Below are positions 31,427 through 40,635 of a stretch of DNA of 64,000 nt, one piece after another. The translations under genes were made by a program, and so were the position numbers. This DNA is from Acetoanaerobium pronyense. Lineage in GTDB: Bacteria > Bacillota > Clostridia > Peptostreptococcales > Filifactoraceae. Numbering within the stretch: the stretch's first letter is position 1; the number at the start of each line of letters is the position of its first letter. The notes under the pieces were generated by a model that made no database searches, was not told the DNA's origin, and saw only the letters and a program-made list of their open reading frames with translations. Location: NCBI RefSeq assembly GCF_017874355.1, contig NZ_JAGGLI010000011.1, positions 21,007 to 85,006 on the forward strand, given 5' to 3'.

Positions 31427-32704
31427 TTATTTTTTAGTTATAATATCTGCTCCCATATAAGTTCTTAGTACCTCTGGGATTACTACACTTCCATCTTTTT
31501 GCTGGAAGTTTTCAAGGATAGCTGCAAGAGCCCTTCCTATTGCAACTCCTGAGCCGTTTAATGTATGAACAAACTCAGGCTTAGAAGCTTTATCTCTTTT
31601 GAATCTTACATTTGCTCTTCTAGCTTGGAAATCTTCAAAGTTTGAACATGAAGAAATCTCCACATATCTATTATAGCTTGGCATCCATACCTCAAGGTCA
31701 TATTTGTATGCAGCCGTGAACCCTAAGTCTCCAGAGCATATTCTTACCACTCTATATGGTACACCTAGCATCTGTAAAACCTTCTCTGCATTTGCAGTTA
31801 GTTTTTCAAGCTCATCATAAGAATCTTCTGGTTTTGTGAATTTTACAAGCTCTACTTTGTTAAACTGATGCTGTCTTATTAATCCTCTTGTGTCTCTACC
31901 TGCAGAACCAGCCTCTGCTCTAAAGCATGGGGTGTATGCACAGTAGTTTATAGTAAGGTCATCTCCTGATAGTATTTCATTTTGGTGGATGTTTGTAACA
32001 GGTACCTCTGCCGTTGGAACTAGGAAGTAGTCATACCCTTCTAGCTTGAACATATCTTCCTCAAATTTTGGAAGCTGCCCTGTACCTACAAAGCTAGTTC
32101 TATTAGCTATAAATGGAGGAAGCACTTCTGTATATCCATGATCCCTAGTATGAGTATCAAGGAAGAAGTTTATAAGAGATCTCTCTAGTCTAGCTCCAAG
32201 GTCTTTGTAAAGAGTGAACCTAGAGCCTGTAATCTTTCCTGCTGCCTCAAAATCAAGTATTCCAAGGTCAGTACCTATATCCCAGTGAGCTTTAGGCTCA
32301 AAGTCAAATACAGTTGGCTCTCCCCATTTTCGAACCTCTTCATTGTCATCATCTGTATCTCCAGTCGGAACCTTTGGATTTGGAACGTTTGGTATTCTAA
32401 GAAGCTTTTGGAACAGGTCTTCTTCAACAACCTTCACCTGATCATCAAGCTCTTTTATTTTATCTGAAAGCTCTTTAAGTCTTGTCATTAGCTCTGCTGT
32501 GTCTTTTCCTTCTTTTTTGTACTGAGGTATCAGCTTTGAGTCTACATTTTGCTCATTTTTAAGTACCTCAACCTCCTTAAGGAGTTCTATTCTCTTGTCA
32601 TCAAGGTCTATTACCTCTTCTAAGCTAAAGTCCTTTTCTCCTCTTTTAGCCATTAGGGGCTTGATTTCTTCTAGGTCTCTTTTAATCCTTTTAATATCCA
32701 GCAT
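31427..32704 (-). CDS. serS: seryl-tRNA synthetase
   Basis: 425 residues from the ATG at 32704 behind AGGAGGA; the longer open frame upstream is leader RNA. The N-terminal ~100 residues are the antiparallel coiled-coil tRNA-binding arm ([13 protein letters not shown] ... [17 protein letters not shown]). The class II catalytic core follows, with motif 2 [29 protein letters not shown] and motif 3 [17 protein letters not shown]. It charges tRNA-Ser (and tRNA-Sec). Expression is controlled by the upstream T-box. Confidence 0.96.
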   Translation of the reverse strand: MLDIKRIKRDLEEIKPLMAKRGEKDFSLEEVIDLDDKRIELLKEVEVLKNEQNVDSKLIPQYKKEGKDTAELMTRLKELSDKIKELDDQVKVVEEDLFQKLLRIPNVPNPKVPTGDTDDDNEEVRKWGEPTVFDFEPKAHWDIGTDLGILDFEAAGKITGSRFTLYKDLGARLERSLINFFLDTHTRDHGYTEVLPPFIANRTSFVGTGQLPKFEEDMFKLEGYDYFLVPTAEVPVTNIHQNEILSGDDLTINYCAYTPCFRAEAGSAGRDTRGLIRQHQFNKVELVKFTKPEDSYDELEKLTANAEKVLQMLGVPYRVVRICSGDLGFTAAYKYDLEVWMPSYNRYVEISSCSNFEDFQARRANVRFKRDKASKPEFVHTLNGSGVAIGRALAAILENFQQKDGSVVIPEVLRTYMGADIITKK

Positions 32705-32799
32705 GATAAATCCTCCTTTATCTTCTTCAAAAATTGACACCTGATTATCTACTAAAAATACTTTAAAATACACACTCAAATACCAACTTTTTACTAAAA

Positions 32800-33010
32800 T
32801 CAAAAAAGCTTCCGTCCCAGTAAAGGGACGAAAGCTAGCTTCCGCGGTACCACCCAAATTGTCTAATAAAGACCACTTGAACCTTTAACGAAAAGGTTAC
32901 GCCGCATCCTACTATCTTCAGATGCAGAGCTCAGAAACGGATTCAAAAGTGATATATATAGGCTCTCACCAACCGCCTATTCTCTGAATTATATCTGCTT
33001 TTTACTACTT
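32800..33010 (-). promoter_or_regulatory. T-box riboswitch, Ser specifier
   Basis: On the minus strand the T-box sequence TGGGTGGTACCGCG lies at 32842-32855, followed by a GC-rich terminator (GCTTTCGTCCC / GGGACGGAAGC with T6). Stem I carries GGTTGGTGAGAGCC. In the specifier loop, GAA-TCC-GTT-TCTGAG places TCC, a serine codon, at 32939-32941, agreeing with the downstream gene. Uncharged tRNA-Ser should favour antitermination. Confidence 0.9.
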
Positions 33011-33089
33011 TTCTTCATAGCTTAATTTTAAATTATTATTAAAGATTATAGCACCAAAGAAGATTTTGTTCAATTATTTTATTAAAATA

Positions 33090-33692
33090 TTAGAACTTTT
33101 CACAGTGAAGTTTGAAGAAAGCCTGAGGCTGCTTACAGACTGGGCATATGCTTGGAGCTGCTGAACCATCAAATATATATCCACAGCACATACATTTCCA
33201 AAGGTCTTTTTCTTCTCTTTTGAATACTGTTTCAGCTTTTACATGCTCTGCAAGTGTACGATATCTCTCTTCATGATCTTTTTCTATATCAACTATCATT
33301 CTAAATGAAGCTGCTACTTTTGGGAATCCTTCTTCATCAGCTATCTTTGCAAATTCTGGATAAAGCTCAGTCCACTCTTCGTTTTCTCCCATAGCTGCTG
33401 CTACTAGATTAGTATATGTATTTCCCATAACTACAGGATAGTCAGCATCTACATGAAGCGCTACTGGAAACTCTTCTCCCTCTAAGCCAGCTACTGCATG
33501 ATCATAGAATATCTTTGCGTGTATACGCTCGTTGTCAGCAGTTTCGTTAAAAACCTCTGCTATTCTCATGAATCCTTCTTTTTCAGCTACCTCGGCAAAC
33601 ATGTTGTATCTACCTCTAGCTTGAGACTCTCCAGCAAAAGCCTTGATAAGGTTTCCTAAAGTCTTTGTTCCTTTTAATGATTTTCCTGCCAT
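33090..33692 (-). CDS. rbr: rubrerythrin
   Basis: 200 residues. The N-terminal ferritin-like four-helix domain has the diiron ligands in [28 protein letters not shown] and [10 protein letters not shown]. The C-terminal rubredoxin-like domain has [10 protein letters not shown] and [11 protein letters not shown]. It reduces hydrogen peroxide with NADH-derived electrons in the cytoplasm of anaerobes. It is monocistronic, with AGGAGGTTCAATC before the ATG. Confidence 0.95.
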   Translation of the reverse strand: MAGKSLKGTKTLGNLIKAFAGESQARGRYNMFAEVAEKEGFMRIAEVFNETADNERIHAKIFYDHAVAGLEGEEFPVALHVDADYPVVMGNTYTNLVAAAMGENEEWTELYPEFAKIADEEGFPKVAASFRMIVDIEKDHEERYRTLAEHVKAETVFKREEKDLWKCMCCGYIFDGSAAPSICPVCKQPQAFFKLHCEKF

Positions 33693-34076
33693 GATTGAAC
33701 CTCCTGAATTTTTATTTTGGGTCTAATCCCTTGATTCTCATTTACCCAATTTGCCAGCAGTTTAACAACTGCTTTATACATTATACTATAAATTTAGCGA
33801 ATTTGTAATGATTTCAATATAATTTTCTAATTAAAAAGACCTATACTCAATTTCTACAAAAACAAAAAATGAAAATAAAATAACAAATTTTTCCTGTTAT
33901 TGATTTTTTTTATAATAATTATTAAATATTTAAATAGTTGAAAACACTGAGTTTCATATAATATAAGGGTTTTTCATGTTAAAATGTAAACGAAATTATT
34001 TTTTATATTAAAAAAGTTTCTAGTTTTATATTTCGAAAAAATTAATTTAGTATTAATGAACTTTAGGAGGGTAAAC
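33693..34076. other. divergent promoter region
   Basis: Very AT-rich stretch between the leftward rubrerythrin gene and the rightward transporter. It should hold both promoters. I see no gene or RNA motif. Confidence 0.5.
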
Positions 34077-35027
34077 ATGAATAAAATACTTCAAAAGCTT
34101 CCACTTCCAGTTTCAGGGCTTATGCTTGGTCTTGCAGCTCTTGGAAATTTACTTGGAGGATACAGTCCTTTAATTAGGTCTATGTTTGGGGCAGTTTCTT
34201 TTATAATCTTTTTAATGCTTGTTGCAAAGTTTATAAAATATCCTGCATGTATTAAGGAGGGGCTTGATAACCCTGTAGTAGGTGGTGTAATGGCTACATT
34301 TCCTATGTCTATGATGATTTTATCTACATACATAAAGCCATATTCTTCTCCACTTGCATTAGGGTTTTGGATTATAGGAATAGTTCTTCATCTTTCCCTT
34401 ATTGCAGTCTTTACAAAAACACATATATTAAAGTTTAATATTAAAAAGGTATTTCCTACATATTTTATAGTATATGCGGGGATTGTAGCTGCAAGTGTGG
34501 CAGCTCCAGTCCATCAAATGCAAAGTATTGGGCAGATTCTTTTCTGGGTAGGATTTTTGCCATATATGGTTATTCTTCCAATTGTAACTTATCGCGCCTT
34601 TGTAGTAAAAGAGATTCCTGAGATGGCTCTTCCTACACTTGCAATCTTTGCTGCTCCAGGAAGCCTTTGTCTTGCTGGATATATGAACTCTTTCCCAGAA
34701 AAAAATATTTTTATGGTTTATATTCTTGTAGCAGTTGCTAGCATTACTATACTTATAGCACTTTCTCAAATGCCAAAGCTCCTTAGACTGAAGTTTTATC
34801 CTAGTTTTTCAGCTTTCACATTTCCATTTGTAATTAGTGCAATAGCTATCAAAGGAACAAGTGGATTTTTCGCAAGCATAGGTTCCCCTTCTCCTATACT
34901 CAAGGGAGCTGCATCTTTCCTTGAAGCATTAGCAGTAATCATGGTGCTTTATGTATTAGCTCAATACAGTGCGTTTTTATTGAAAAAAGAAGCTCCAGCT
35001 CCTTCACAACAAAAGACAACTGCATAA
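34077..35027 (+). CDS. TDT-family transporter (TehA/Mae1-like)
   Basis: 316 residues from the ATG at 34077 behind AGGAGGGTAAAC. About ten hydrophobic segments run through the protein, beginning with LPLPVSGLMLGLAALGNLL, a typical TDT opening. Families of this type export or import dicarboxylates, sulfite or confer tellurite resistance via anion channels of the SLAC1 fold. The substrate cannot be told from sequence. Monocistronic, followed by a strong terminator. Confidence 0.8.
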   Translation: MNKILQKLPLPVSGLMLGLAALGNLLGGYSPLIRSMFGAVSFIIFLMLVAKFIKYPACIKEGLDNPVVGGVMATFPMSMMILSTYIKPYSSPLALGFWIIGIVLHLSLIAVFTKTHILKFNIKKVFPTYFIVYAGIVAASVAAPVHQMQSIGQILFWVGFLPYMVILPIVTYRAFVVKEIPEMALPTLAIFAAPGSLCLAGYMNSFPEKNIFMVYILVAVASITILIALSQMPKLLRLKFYPSFSAFTFPFVISAIAIKGTSGFFASIGSPSPILKGAASFLEALAVIMVLYVLAQYSAFLLKKEAPAPSQQKTTA

Positions 35028-35032
35028 AATAT

Positions 35033-35070
35033 AAAAAAGGTCTCATTTTAAAAATATGAGACCTTTTTTT
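35033..35070 (+). terminator. terminator of the TDT transporter gene
   Basis: AAAAAAGGTCTCAT-loop-ATGAGACCTTTTTTT, 6 nt after the stop codon; symmetric enough to work in both directions. Confidence 0.85.
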
Positions 35071-35158
35071 ATATTAAGTAATCTTTTTGTTAAATGGTAA
35101 AAAGAGGATTATATTTGATAACTAAACTGTAAATTCTATAAAGAACAATTTATGCTTC

Positions 35159-36043
35159 TTAACGCTTATGAATAACCTGATTTTCACCTTTTACGTGAAT
35201 TACGGTTTGAGGATAAGGTATCTCTATATTATTTGCATCAAATTCATCTTTAATCCTTTGCATTACTCTACCATGCACAGCCCAAAAATTTTGATTTTTT
35301 ACCCAAGGAAGTGCAAAAATCCTCATCGAGTTGTCAGCAAACTCTCTAAGCACTACTACTGGCTCTGGATCATCAAATATATCTATCTCCTCTTTGAAAA
35401 TAGCCTTTATAATCTCAATGGCTTTTTTATAATCAGATTCATAAGATATATCTAATGTCAAAGGCATCTTCCTATTTTCCGCTGCTGAAAAATTCGATAC
35501 ATTTTCAGATGTCAGTTTAGAGTTGGGTACTATTATTTTTCTATTGTCTAAAGCGTAAAGAACGGTATTCATAATAAGGATTTCATCTACAGTCCCAGAT
35601 ACGCCAGCAGCTTCTATAAAATCTCCTACCTTAAATGGCTTAAATATAAGAATCAGTATCCCTGATGCAAAATTTGAAAGATTATTTTGAAGGGAAAGAC
35701 CTACAGCAAGCCCAAGAGCACCAATTGCTGCAACAAATGAGTTTGTAGGAACTCCTACTCTACCAAGAGCTGCAATAACAACCATTATTATTATAATAAA
35801 ATAAAGTATCTGGGATATGAACCCAACTGCTGATGGGTCTACATTTGACCTTTTCATAAGTCTTTTTGAGATATTTCTTCCTTTTTTAGCTATATAGATT
35901 CCTATAACAAGTATTAAAAGTCCTATTATTATATTTCCTCCATATGCTATTAACATGGCTTTTAATGCATCCATAAAATCAAAGCCATAATTTACTGTGT
36001 TTGCAATTTCCTCTGTCACTACTTCAAGGGTAGATTCATTCAA
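35159..36043 (-). CDS. mscS: small-conductance mechanosensitive channel
   Basis: 294 residues of the MscS family: two N-terminal membrane helices, then the pore helix TM3 (FVAAIGALGLAVGLSLQNNLSNFASGILIL) with alternating Gly and Ala, followed by the beta domain FKVGDFIEAAGVSGTVDEI and the alpha/beta C-terminus. It opens under membrane tension to release osmolytes. It lies 44 bp downstream of the UPF0182 gene, likely co-transcribed. Confidence 0.93.
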   Translation of the reverse strand: MNESTLEVVTEEIANTVNYGFDFMDALKAMLIAYGGNIIIGLLILVIGIYIAKKGRNISKRLMKRSNVDPSAVGFISQILYFIIIIMVVIAALGRVGVPTNSFVAAIGALGLAVGLSLQNNLSNFASGILILIFKPFKVGDFIEAAGVSGTVDEILIMNTVLYALDNRKIIVPNSKLTSENVSNFSAAENRKMPLTLDISYESDYKKAIEIIKAIFKEEIDIFDDPEPVVVLREFADNSMRIFALPWVKNQNFWAVHGRVMQRIKDEFDANNIEIPYPQTVIHVKGENQVIHKR

Positions 36044-36087
36044 TGAAATAACATCCTTTCTTTTTGAATTTTTTGATTTAAAATACT

Positions 36088-38883
36088 TTAGTTTTGTATC
36101 CTTCTAAGAATCTCACCTATCTCATTTACCTTTCTTTGGTACTCCCCAAGCTCACCACTTCTAAGAGCCTCTTGTGCTTCTTCATAAAGGGTGTTTGCCC
36201 TCATAATAAGCTCTTGATAGTCTGAATCAAGTATAGGAACCTCAGCTGAAGGGTCATCTACAGGTATATCATCAACTTCTAAATCTCCAGTTACTGGAAG
36301 ACTTCTATCAAATAGACGCTCTATGACCTTTTCTAGGTTGTCATCCATCACTACTCTGTCACCATAAACTCCTATAATCCTTCTTACCTCAGGTATAGCA
36401 TTTTCAGAGCCTGCTCTAATATATAGAGGCTCTATATAAAGGATTGAATCTTCTATAGGAATAGTAAGGAGGTGCCCTCTTATTACCTGAGAACCTCTTG
36501 AATCCCAAAGTGCTAAATCTCTTGATATTACATCGTTATTGCTAATTCTAGCCTCTATTTGCTCAGGTCCTATTATAGTTTTATTTTTAGGGAACTCATA
36601 AAGCCTTAGCTTTCCATAGTCCTCCCCATCATTTCTTGCAATCAAAAATGCTATCATATTTTGTCTGTCTAGAGGTGTGTAAGGTATGCTAAGCACAAAC
36701 TCTGGCTCCTCTTCAGATGGAAGCTTAAACGTAAAGTAAAGGGACTCCATCTCTTGTATTTCTCCTCCATAATTTTGCCTTGCTACTTGCCATCTATCTT
36801 CTCTATTATAGTAGAGCTCAGGCTGATCTATATGATAAGTTCCATACATCTGAGCCTGAATATCAAATATGTTTTGAGGATATCTTAAATGAGCTCTAAA
36901 CTGCTCTGGCATCTCTTCCACGGTTTTAAAAAGGTTAGGGAATATCTTATCATAGGTCTGAACTAAAGGATCTTCACTATCTATTATATAATAATCTACA
37001 TCCCCATTATAGGCATCTACTATAACCTTAAAAGAGTTTCTTATATAATTGATATTAGTATTCGCATAAGGCTCCGAGTATGGATAAAATCCTGTACTTG
37101 TATAACCATCTATTATATAAAATATCCTTCCCTCTGAAATCACTGCATAAGGGTCTTCATCATAAAGCAAGAACGGTGCTATTTTTCTTGTTCTTTCCAT
37201 TATGTTTCTGTTTAAAATTATTCGACTTTCATCATTTAAGCTTCCAGAAACAAGCATATTAAGACTTTGCTCCCTTATAGAATAAAGAAGTTTATTGAAA
37301 AACGAAAGCCTTATTCCTGCACTTCCTTCATATGATGTCGTCTGAAGTGTATCTCCCATTGGGTAATCAAATTCCTGTTCATCTGTATTTACGATTACAT
37401 AGTCATTTGTAAGCTCTCCAAAATATATCTGTGGTCTAGTGACTCTAAGTTCTTCAAAGTCTGAAATCGGAGGAGCATTTCTAACCACCATAAGTGGCTG
37501 TCCAGATGCTGTAAGCTGATTAACTGGAGCTACTGTAACGCCATATCCATGGGTAAATTTAAGATGCTTATTAACCCAAGTCTTTGCGCTTTCATCAAGG
37601 GCCTCCTTGTCAAGCTCTCTTACAGAAAGAAAGACCTGGGTAAGACTGCCATTTAGTGTATATCTATCTATATCAACATCATTAAAATTATAATAACCTC
37701 TAAGTCCTTGAAGCTGGTTAAAAGCTTCTCTTGTAGGCCTATAGTCGTTTAAGCTTATATTGGTTATAGTTTCCATATTATTTTCAATATCTTCAAATGT
37801 AAGATCTTGTGTAGCTTCAAAAGGAACCACATTTATATCATCGAGTCCGTATGCCTTTTTAGTATATTCAATGGTATGAGCTATATATTCTCTTTCCCTT
37901 GCAAGTTCATTTGGAGACACTATAATATTTTGAACGAATGTCTGGACTCCAAAACCTATGATATAGACTCCTGCGAGAGCTATAGGACCAAGAGCAGAAA
38001 CCTTTATATTGCCGCTATATCTTGAGTAGACTAATAGTCCTGCTGAAAAAAGAGATACAAATATCTGAATTCTATATATCCAAAGAGTTACATTAATATC
38101 TGTGTATCCAGCTCCATATGTCGCTCCTGTAGGAGAGTAAAGAAGTCCAAATGCAGCTATATAGCTTCTTAAAGAAACTATAAGAAAAAATATGACTCCT
38201 ATTACCATAATCTGGCCAAGGGCCAAGTCCATAGCTCTTTTTTGAATTACCTCAAAGCTGTTTTTAGTCCTAAGTGTCCTAATTTTTCCTCCAAGGTCAT
38301 CCCCTGTATCCGCTGGCTGTCTTATAGATATAAGCACTATATAAAGCACAAATGTTATTATCATCAAAAAGACTACAAAACCAAGCATAAAATTAAATAC
38401 TTCCCTTACTATTGGAAGGGTAAAGACATAAAAGGAAATATCTTTTAAAAATATAGGGTCTGTCTCTCCGAATCTTGTAGAGTTTAAAAATCTAAGAATC
38501 TGCATCCAAAAGGATGATGAAATGCTAAAAGAAAAAAACACTCCAAGAATCGCTGCAATGATTCCTATTATTCTATTCACAGGCTTTTCATCCTGCTTTG
38601 TTGTAAGTATATTCATATGCTTGTAGTAATTTGTTTTTATTCTGTAAAAATAAAAGTAGATAAACCCAGTAAACGCAATAAAAAATGGCACTCCTATATA
38701 GAGCTTGGCAAACACCTGTTTCAAAAATGTTGAAGTATAACCCACCTCTTTAAACCACAAATAATCTGCCATAAATCCTAAAATTTTACTAAATGAAGTA
38801 AGTATTGCAATTAATGCCATCACAGATATAATTATAGTTATTTTTTTTATATTCGATATTTCTATTGGCTTTTTTTTCTCCAT
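36088..38883 (-). CDS. UPF0182 family membrane protein
   Basis: 931 residues. The N-terminal ~330 contain about seven membrane helices, with the family landmark DYLWFKEVGYTSTFLKQ near residue 35. The large remainder is an extracytoplasmic domain (HGYGVTVAPVNQ, YIIDGYT, YGxMLxIP-like LLTIPIEDSILYIEPLY), ending in an acidic linker and a helical tail. Length is normal for this actinobacterial/clostridial family of unknown function. It may form an operon with mscS. Confidence 0.88.
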   Translation of the reverse strand: MEKKKPIEISNIKKITIIISVMALIAILTSFSKILGFMADYLWFKEVGYTSTFLKQVFAKLYIGVPFFIAFTGFIYFYFYRIKTNYYKHMNILTTKQDEKPVNRIIGIIAAILGVFFSFSISSSFWMQILRFLNSTRFGETDPIFLKDISFYVFTLPIVREVFNFMLGFVVFLMIITFVLYIVLISIRQPADTGDDLGGKIRTLRTKNSFEVIQKRAMDLALGQIMVIGVIFFLIVSLRSYIAAFGLLYSPTGATYGAGYTDINVTLWIYRIQIFVSLFSAGLLVYSRYSGNIKVSALGPIALAGVYIIGFGVQTFVQNIIVSPNELAREREYIAHTIEYTKKAYGLDDINVVPFEATQDLTFEDIENNMETITNISLNDYRPTREAFNQLQGLRGYYNFNDVDIDRYTLNGSLTQVFLSVRELDKEALDESAKTWVNKHLKFTHGYGVTVAPVNQLTASGQPLMVVRNAPPISDFEELRVTRPQIYFGELTNDYVIVNTDEQEFDYPMGDTLQTTSYEGSAGIRLSFFNKLLYSIREQSLNMLVSGSLNDESRIILNRNIMERTRKIAPFLLYDEDPYAVISEGRIFYIIDGYTSTGFYPYSEPYANTNINYIRNSFKVIVDAYNGDVDYYIIDSEDPLVQTYDKIFPNLFKTVEEMPEQFRAHLRYPQNIFDIQAQMYGTYHIDQPELYYNREDRWQVARQNYGGEIQEMESLYFTFKLPSEEEPEFVLSIPYTPLDRQNMIAFLIARNDGEDYGKLRLYEFPKNKTIIGPEQIEARISNNDVISRDLALWDSRGSQVIRGHLLTIPIEDSILYIEPLYIRAGSENAIPEVRRIIGVYGDRVVMDDNLEKVIERLFDRSLPVTGDLEVDDIPVDDPSAEVPILDSDYQELIMRANTLYEEAQEALRSGELGEYQRKVNEIGEILRRIQN

Positions 38884-39006
38884 TTTTTAATCCCCCAATC
38901 AATTATTGCTATCCTCATCATACCCAATTATCTAGGCTATTAATTATATATTATAGAAATACTATAATTTAAATAGTATAAAAAATTTACATCTTAAATT
39001 AATATT

Positions 39007-39340
39007 TTGTTTAAGCTTAAATATGGGTGGTATATATACTATAACTTCAAAAAAAGGAGCTGATTCCACCAAAATCTTAAGAGAAATTCTCAGGATTAAA
39101 TGGAAATTTTTCAAAGTGACTCAAGGAGTGAGCGAGATGATTCCACCGATATAATATTGAAAGACATACCAATTGTTAATTACATTTTTAAGCAATTTCA
39201 TTTAGTTTTTTCGGGAGGAAGGCTATGATTCCACCAAAGTAAATAACAGAAATAGTTTTTCAGAAACTTGATTTTTAAAAAGAAAGTTTTTTTAAAATAA
39301 TTTGTTAACTCTTTTAAACTGGATATGAAATTTTATATAT
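39007..39340 (+). other. possible small transcript with repeated tiny MIPP reading frames
   Basis: TGATTCCACC occurs at 39061, 39138 and 39226. Two copies form ribosome site plus mini-ORF: AAGGAG then ATG at 39137 (MIPPI, stop), and GGGAGG then ATG at 39225 (MIPPK, stop). The first copy has CTG instead of ATG and no spacer to its AAGGAG. A promoter-like TTGTTT (39007-39012) with 18 bp to TATATA precedes them, and a terminator follows at 39341. It could be a leader-peptide RNA or three copies of a protein-binding site upstream of the UPF0182 gene. Confidence 0.35.
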
Positions 39341-39365
39341 AAAGAGACGCTGATGCGTCTCTTTT
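39341..39365. terminator. bidirectional terminator
   Basis: AAAGAGACGC-TGAT-GCGTCTCTTTT, a 10-bp perfect stem. It lies 32 bp past the stop of the leftward racemase gene and could also end a rightward transcript from 39.0 kb. Confidence 0.85.
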
Positions 39366-39396
39366 GTTTTGAGTATATAACTATTTTTCAGTATTT

Positions 39397-40494
39397 TTAG
39401 AGGTCTATATATACTTTTTTCACAGAAGATGAGCTTGCAAGATAAAGCATAGCCTGATAATACATATCAAACTCCATTATATCTCCAATGTTTATATCCT
39501 TTATAGAATCTGTAATATCAACTATAAGATGGTCGCTACTGCTACCTTCTATTGTAACACCTTCATCTTTAGGAATTAAACTATCGTGATGACCTATATC
39601 CTTTTTACCGATAGCTAGTAGAGCTCTTTTTCTCATTCCCCTATCCTGATACTGGGGTCTATTTCCAAAGGCATCTATAAATATCTCTCCTATAGGATAT
39701 GAAGGCTTTTCCTTTATTTCAATAACCTGAGCCTTTAGGGTAAAATTAGTATTTTCAAATCCCTTCATTTCATATCCCCACACATCTTTAAGATCCCTTG
39801 AAAGAAGTATCCCCTCTCCTACTCTAAGGTGATTTATACCTTTTGGCATCTCATTATCCATTATAAGAGGAAGGGATGATGTAGCTCCTCCTGATATTAC
39901 TTCAAGCTTTCTATCAATAAGTACTTCAATTTCTTTTGAAATTTCTACAAGCTCAGTTAGATTGACCTTTGAAGGCCTTATAGAACCATAGCATCCAAGG
40001 TTAGTTCCTACTCCATATAGATGAAGTCCAGCCATATTTTTTTCTACTTCTAAAGCTGTCTTTAATATCTCTTCTTTACTAAAAAAACCTTCTCTCAAAT
40101 CTCCAAGGTCCATCATAAGAATCACCTTATGTATTTTATTTTGTTTTATTGATTCTTTATTAAGAGCTAAAAGTGTATCCATCTCTGAGTTAAGGCTTAT
40201 ATCTGCATATCTAACTACTTCCTCAATCTCACAAAGCATAGGAAGTCTTAGAAGAAGCATCTGAGCAGTTACGCCCTCTTCCTTCATCTTAGCGATTTTT
40301 TCTATTCTAGAATCTCCTATTGATTTGCAGCCTGCCTTAGTTAATGTATTTGCAACTTTGGATGAGGAATCACTTCCTTTTACAACTGCACATATCTCTA
40401 TGGAGTTTTCTTCGCACATATGCATAACTTTTTTTCCATTGTGAAATATTTTTTTCAAGTCCACTTCAAGCATTGGATAATCTGTGTTTTTCAT
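39397..40494 (-). CDS. PLP racemase, ornithine-racemase-like
   Basis: 365 residues with the alanine-racemase N-terminal barrel: PLP lysine Lys39 in ICAVVKGSDSS, GDSRIEKI, LLRLPMLCEIEEVV, MMDLGDLREGFF and VGTNLGCYG, then the C-terminal barrel with IDAFGNRPQYQDRGMRKRALLAIG. This pattern fits the ornithine racemase (Orr) group known from Acetoanaerobium sticklandii, which starts reductive ornithine fermentation. The usual alanine-racemase C-terminal tyrosine region differs. Alternative substrates (Lys, Arg) are possible. It is divergent from the arginine decarboxylase gene. Confidence 0.75.
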   Translation of the reverse strand: MKNTDYPMLEVDLKKIFHNGKKVMHMCEENSIEICAVVKGSDSSSKVANTLTKAGCKSIGDSRIEKIAKMKEEGVTAQMLLLRLPMLCEIEEVVRYADISLNSEMDTLLALNKESIKQNKIHKVILMMDLGDLREGFFSKEEILKTALEVEKNMAGLHLYGVGTNLGCYGSIRPSKVNLTELVEISKEIEVLIDRKLEVISGGATSSLPLIMDNEMPKGINHLRVGEGILLSRDLKDVWGYEMKGFENTNFTLKAQVIEIKEKPSYPIGEIFIDAFGNRPQYQDRGMRKRALLAIGKKDIGHHDSLIPKDEGVTIEGSSSDHLIVDITDSIKDINIGDIMEFDMYYQAMLYLASSSSVKKVYIDL

Positions 40495-40635
40495 TATTTT
40501 GCCACCCCTTAGTATAGTCTTTTTTTCTACTATATCATTTTTGGGTATTTACTTCTTTAAATTTTTTGGTAAAATTCTATTCATAGTACATTTTTGCAGT
40601 ATTACTTTTTATCTTTATTATAAGGAGTGATACGA

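Noticed and set aside
31427..32857. N-terminal 51-residue extension of SerRS
   Set aside because: The extension translates the T-box leader; family start and ribosome site fit the internal ATG at 32704.
39060..39080. Third MIPP mini-ORF (CTG start)
   Set aside because: CTG lies directly against AAGGAG with no spacer, so initiation is unlikely; kept only as a copy of the repeated DNA word.
39050..39250. Glycine or c-di-GMP riboswitch near the TGATTCCACC repeats
   Set aside because: None of the conserved core elements of these classes could be found.
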